From assembly GCA_035315125.1 (NCBI GenBank), contig DATFYI010000033.1, positions 1-8,130 of the forward strand: 8,130 bases of DNA, read 5' to 3'. This DNA comes from DATFYI01 sp035315125 (GTDB lineage: Bacteria > Chloroflexota > Anaerolineae > Anaerolineales > Anaerolineaceae). Below the pieces are notes generated by a model. It was not told the origin of the DNA. It saw only the letters and a program-made list of their open reading frames with translations, and ran no database searches. Position numbers and translations under genes: made by a program. Below, one piece after another: positions 6,968 through 8,130 of the stretch (the first letter of the stretch is position 1; the number at the start of each line of letters is the position of its first letter).

Positions 6968-7873
6968 ATGGAATATAAAGATTATTATAAAATTTTGGGC
7001 GTTGAACGTAATGCCTCAGCTGCAGATATAAAAAAGGCTTTTCGTAAGCAGGCTTTGAAATATCATCCAGACCGCAATCCGGGCAATAAAGCGGCCGAAG
7101 AAAAGTTCAAAGAGCTAAACGAAGCTAACGAAGTTTTGAGCGATCCTGAAAAAAGGGCGCGTTACGATCAATTGGGCGAATCCTATAATAACTGGCAACA
7201 AACTGGTGGGACAGGCTCGTTTAATTGGGATGATTGGTATTCACAAGCGCCCAGAAGCGGCGGAGCTCAAGTTGAATATGGTAATCTGGATGATATTTTA
7301 GGTGGTGGCTTTTCCGAATTTTTTAATGACATATTTGGTGGTATGGCCGGTGGCAGCCGCACACAAACCCGTCGCGCAACTTCGCGGCCTGCCCGTTCGA
7401 TTCAACAGCCGGTGCGGATCAGTTTTCAGGAGGCTTATCAAGGAACTGAGCGTACAGTTGAAGTAGATGGACGTCGCATGCAGGTCAAGATTCCTGCCGG
7501 AGCTCACCAGGGTACAAAAATTCGTATGGCAGGCGCCGGTCCGCAAAAAAACGATATTTATCTGGTAGTTGAAATTGAACCGGATGCACGCTTTGAAATA
7601 AAAGACAATGATGTATATACAGAGACCGTGATTGATCTATATACGGCTGTATTAGGCGGACAAGTCAATGTAAACACCCCCGGCGGAAATGTTCTCCTGA
7701 CCATTCCGGCAGGCACACAACCCGGGCAAACTTTTCGTCTGTCTGGTAGGGGTATGCCGATATTGAACTCCCCAAAATCGTATGGTGATCTCTATGCTCG
7801 GGTTAAAGTTCAAATTCCACGCACATTAAATGCCAAGCAACGCGCTCTGTTTGAGCAGCTTCAACAAGGCTAA
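6968..7873 (+). CDS. DnaJ/CbpA-type co-chaperone without zinc finger (class B J-protein)
   Basis: A 301-residue Hsp40 that should stimulate the ATPase of DnaK and deliver unfolded clients in the cytoplasm. Residues 1-70 form the J domain (YKDYYKILGV start) with the essential HPD motif at 33-35 and the KFKELNEANEVLSDPEKRARYD helix. A Gly/Phe/Ser-rich linker follows (about 71-150, with GGGFSEFFNDIFGG). Two beta-rich substrate-binding domains make up the rest (RISFQEAYQGTERTVEV; VKIPAGAHQGTKIRMAGAG; ETVIDLYTAVLGG; LTIPAGTQPGQTFRLSGRGMP). No CxxCxGxG repeats are present, so it is the CbpA type, close to CbpA in length, rather than DnaJ proper; orthology cannot be proven from sequence alone. I chose ATG 6968 because the J domain begins there; the in-frame TTG at 6932 belongs to the -35 box. 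A possible lipoprotein partner gene starts 48 bases downstream. Confidence 0.95.
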   Translation: MEYKDYYKILGVERNASAADIKKAFRKQALKYHPDRNPGNKAAEEKFKELNEANEVLSDPEKRARYDQLGESYNNWQQTGGTGSFNWDDWYSQAPRSGGAQVEYGNLDDILGGGFSEFFNDIFGGMAGGSRTQTRRATSRPARSIQQPVRISFQEAYQGTERTVEVDGRRMQVKIPAGAHQGTKIRMAGAGPQKNDIYLVVEIEPDARFEIKDNDVYTETVIDLYTAVLGGQVNVNTPGGNVLLTIPAGTQPGQTFRLSGRGMPILNSPKSYGDLYARVKVQIPRTLNAKQRALFEQLQQG

Positions 7874-7883
7874 ATTTTCCAAT

Positions 7884-7921
7884 AAAAGGCTTTCAATATA
7901 GCTACATATAGAAAGGGTTTT
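7884..7921 (+). promoter_or_regulatory. Interrupted hairpin covering the lipoprotein ribosome-binding site
   Basis: The 38 bases directly before the ATG form a symmetric interrupted inverted repeat: AAAA (7884-7887) with TTTT (7918-7921), CTTTC (7890-7894) with GAAAG (7911-7915), ATAT (7896-7899) with ATAT (7906-7909), and a loop AGCTAC. GG/GG and A/A mismatches form internal loops. The right arm includes most of the AAAGGG Shine-Dalgarno, so folding would partly hide it. This could tune translation. The stem is weak and AT-rich, so it may also be of no consequence. Confidence 0.4.
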
Positions 7922-8130
7922 ATGAAGAAGTTCTTTTTCGTTTTCATTATCCCACTTTTATTGGTTATAAGCCTTGCCTGTCAATTTAGCACGAACCTGC
8001 CAAATTTCAGCGCAACTTTCTCGGCCCCAACTGAAAACAGCGAACAAAATGCATCTGAATTAACACCAATGGCTACCCTGGTGCCGACCAGCATTCTGCC
8101 AACTTTACAGCCTACACCTTTGCTGGCAAT
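7922..8130 (+). CDS. Lipoprotein with Thr/Pro-rich linker, N-terminal part only
   Basis: This frame is open from the ATG at 7922 to the window edge (69 codons plus 2 bases); the functional domain lies outside. The start is supported by AAAGGG (7912-7917) 4 bases upstream. The product begins with a lysine pair, a hydrophobic stretch (FFFVFIIPLLLVI) and a lipobox SLAC with the lipidated cysteine at C20, so it should be processed by lipoprotein signal peptidase and anchored on the outer face of the membrane. After C20 comes a polar, Ser/Asn/Thr-rich segment, then a Thr/Pro-rich linker (about 48-67, with LTPMATLVPTSILPTLQPTP) typical of tethered extracytoplasmic domains. Its position right after a co-chaperone gene suggests an envelope quality-control role, for example an HtrA-like protease, but that is inference and nothing of such a domain is visible. 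Confidence 0.8.
   Translation, partial: MKKFFFVFIIPLLLVISLACQFSTNLPNFSATFSAPTENSEQNASELTPMATLVPTSILPTLQPTPLLA

Noticed and set aside
6960..7031. Short out-of-frame reading frame starting at the ATG in TACAATGATC
   Set aside because: It overlaps the J domain coding sequence, is only 23 codons long and has no ribosome-binding site.
7874..7921. Intrinsic terminator between the dnaJ-like and lipoprotein genes
   Set aside because: The only run of T is inside the stem and ends at the ATG; the arms are weak and interrupted, so an RBS-associated structure is the better reading.

Overview
The window reads as ordinary chromosomal DNA of moderate GC content from a free-living bacterium. I suspect an Anaerolineae-type member of the Chloroflexota. 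The clues are the long GAF/PAS multi-sensor proteins, a membrane protein with a bacterial PH-like domain, a lipoprotein with a Thr/Pro-rich linker, and scarce Shine-Dalgarno sequences. This assignment is inference, since no rRNA or phylogenetic marker is present. I see no transposase, integrase, CRISPR array, tRNA or rRNA, and no gene-free stretch longer than about 150 bases.

Layout. Five genes lie on the minus strand, read from right to left: a DegT/DnrJ/EryC1-type sugar aminotransferase (6861-5671), a five-helix membrane protein with a PH-like domain (5665-4766), a DUF92/TMEM19 membrane protein related to prenyl-phosphate kinases (4622-3777), a GAF-PAS-GAF-GGDEF diguanylate cyclase (3751-1751), and a receiver-PAS-PAS-GAF protein that runs off the left edge (1758-1). 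Two genes diverge from the aminotransferase on the plus strand: a zinc-finger-less DnaJ/CbpA-type co-chaperone (6968-7873) and the first 69 codons of a lipoprotein (7922-8130).

Transcription. The first two minus-strand genes are 5 bases apart. A near-consensus sigma70 promoter (4712-4740) sits before the DUF92 gene and probably drives it together with the two signalling genes, which are separated by 25 bases and by an 8-base overlap. The 106-base region between the aminotransferase and the dnaJ-like gene is divergent and very AT-rich. The dnaJ-like gene has -35/-10 boxes placed so that transcription should start at or next to its ATG, suggesting a leaderless mRNA.

Function. The two signalling proteins share a strikingly similar GAF domain and are translationally coupled, which suggests a duplicated sensor module feeding c-di-GMP synthesis and a second, unseen output. 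The co-chaperone and the following lipoprotein suggest a protein-quality-control pair. A two-armed inverted repeat covers the lipoprotein's ribosome-binding site and could control its translation. I found no convincing wholly new system. The most interesting items are the possible leaderless divergent promoter, the hairpin over the lipoprotein RBS, and the duplicated-sensor c-di-GMP operon.
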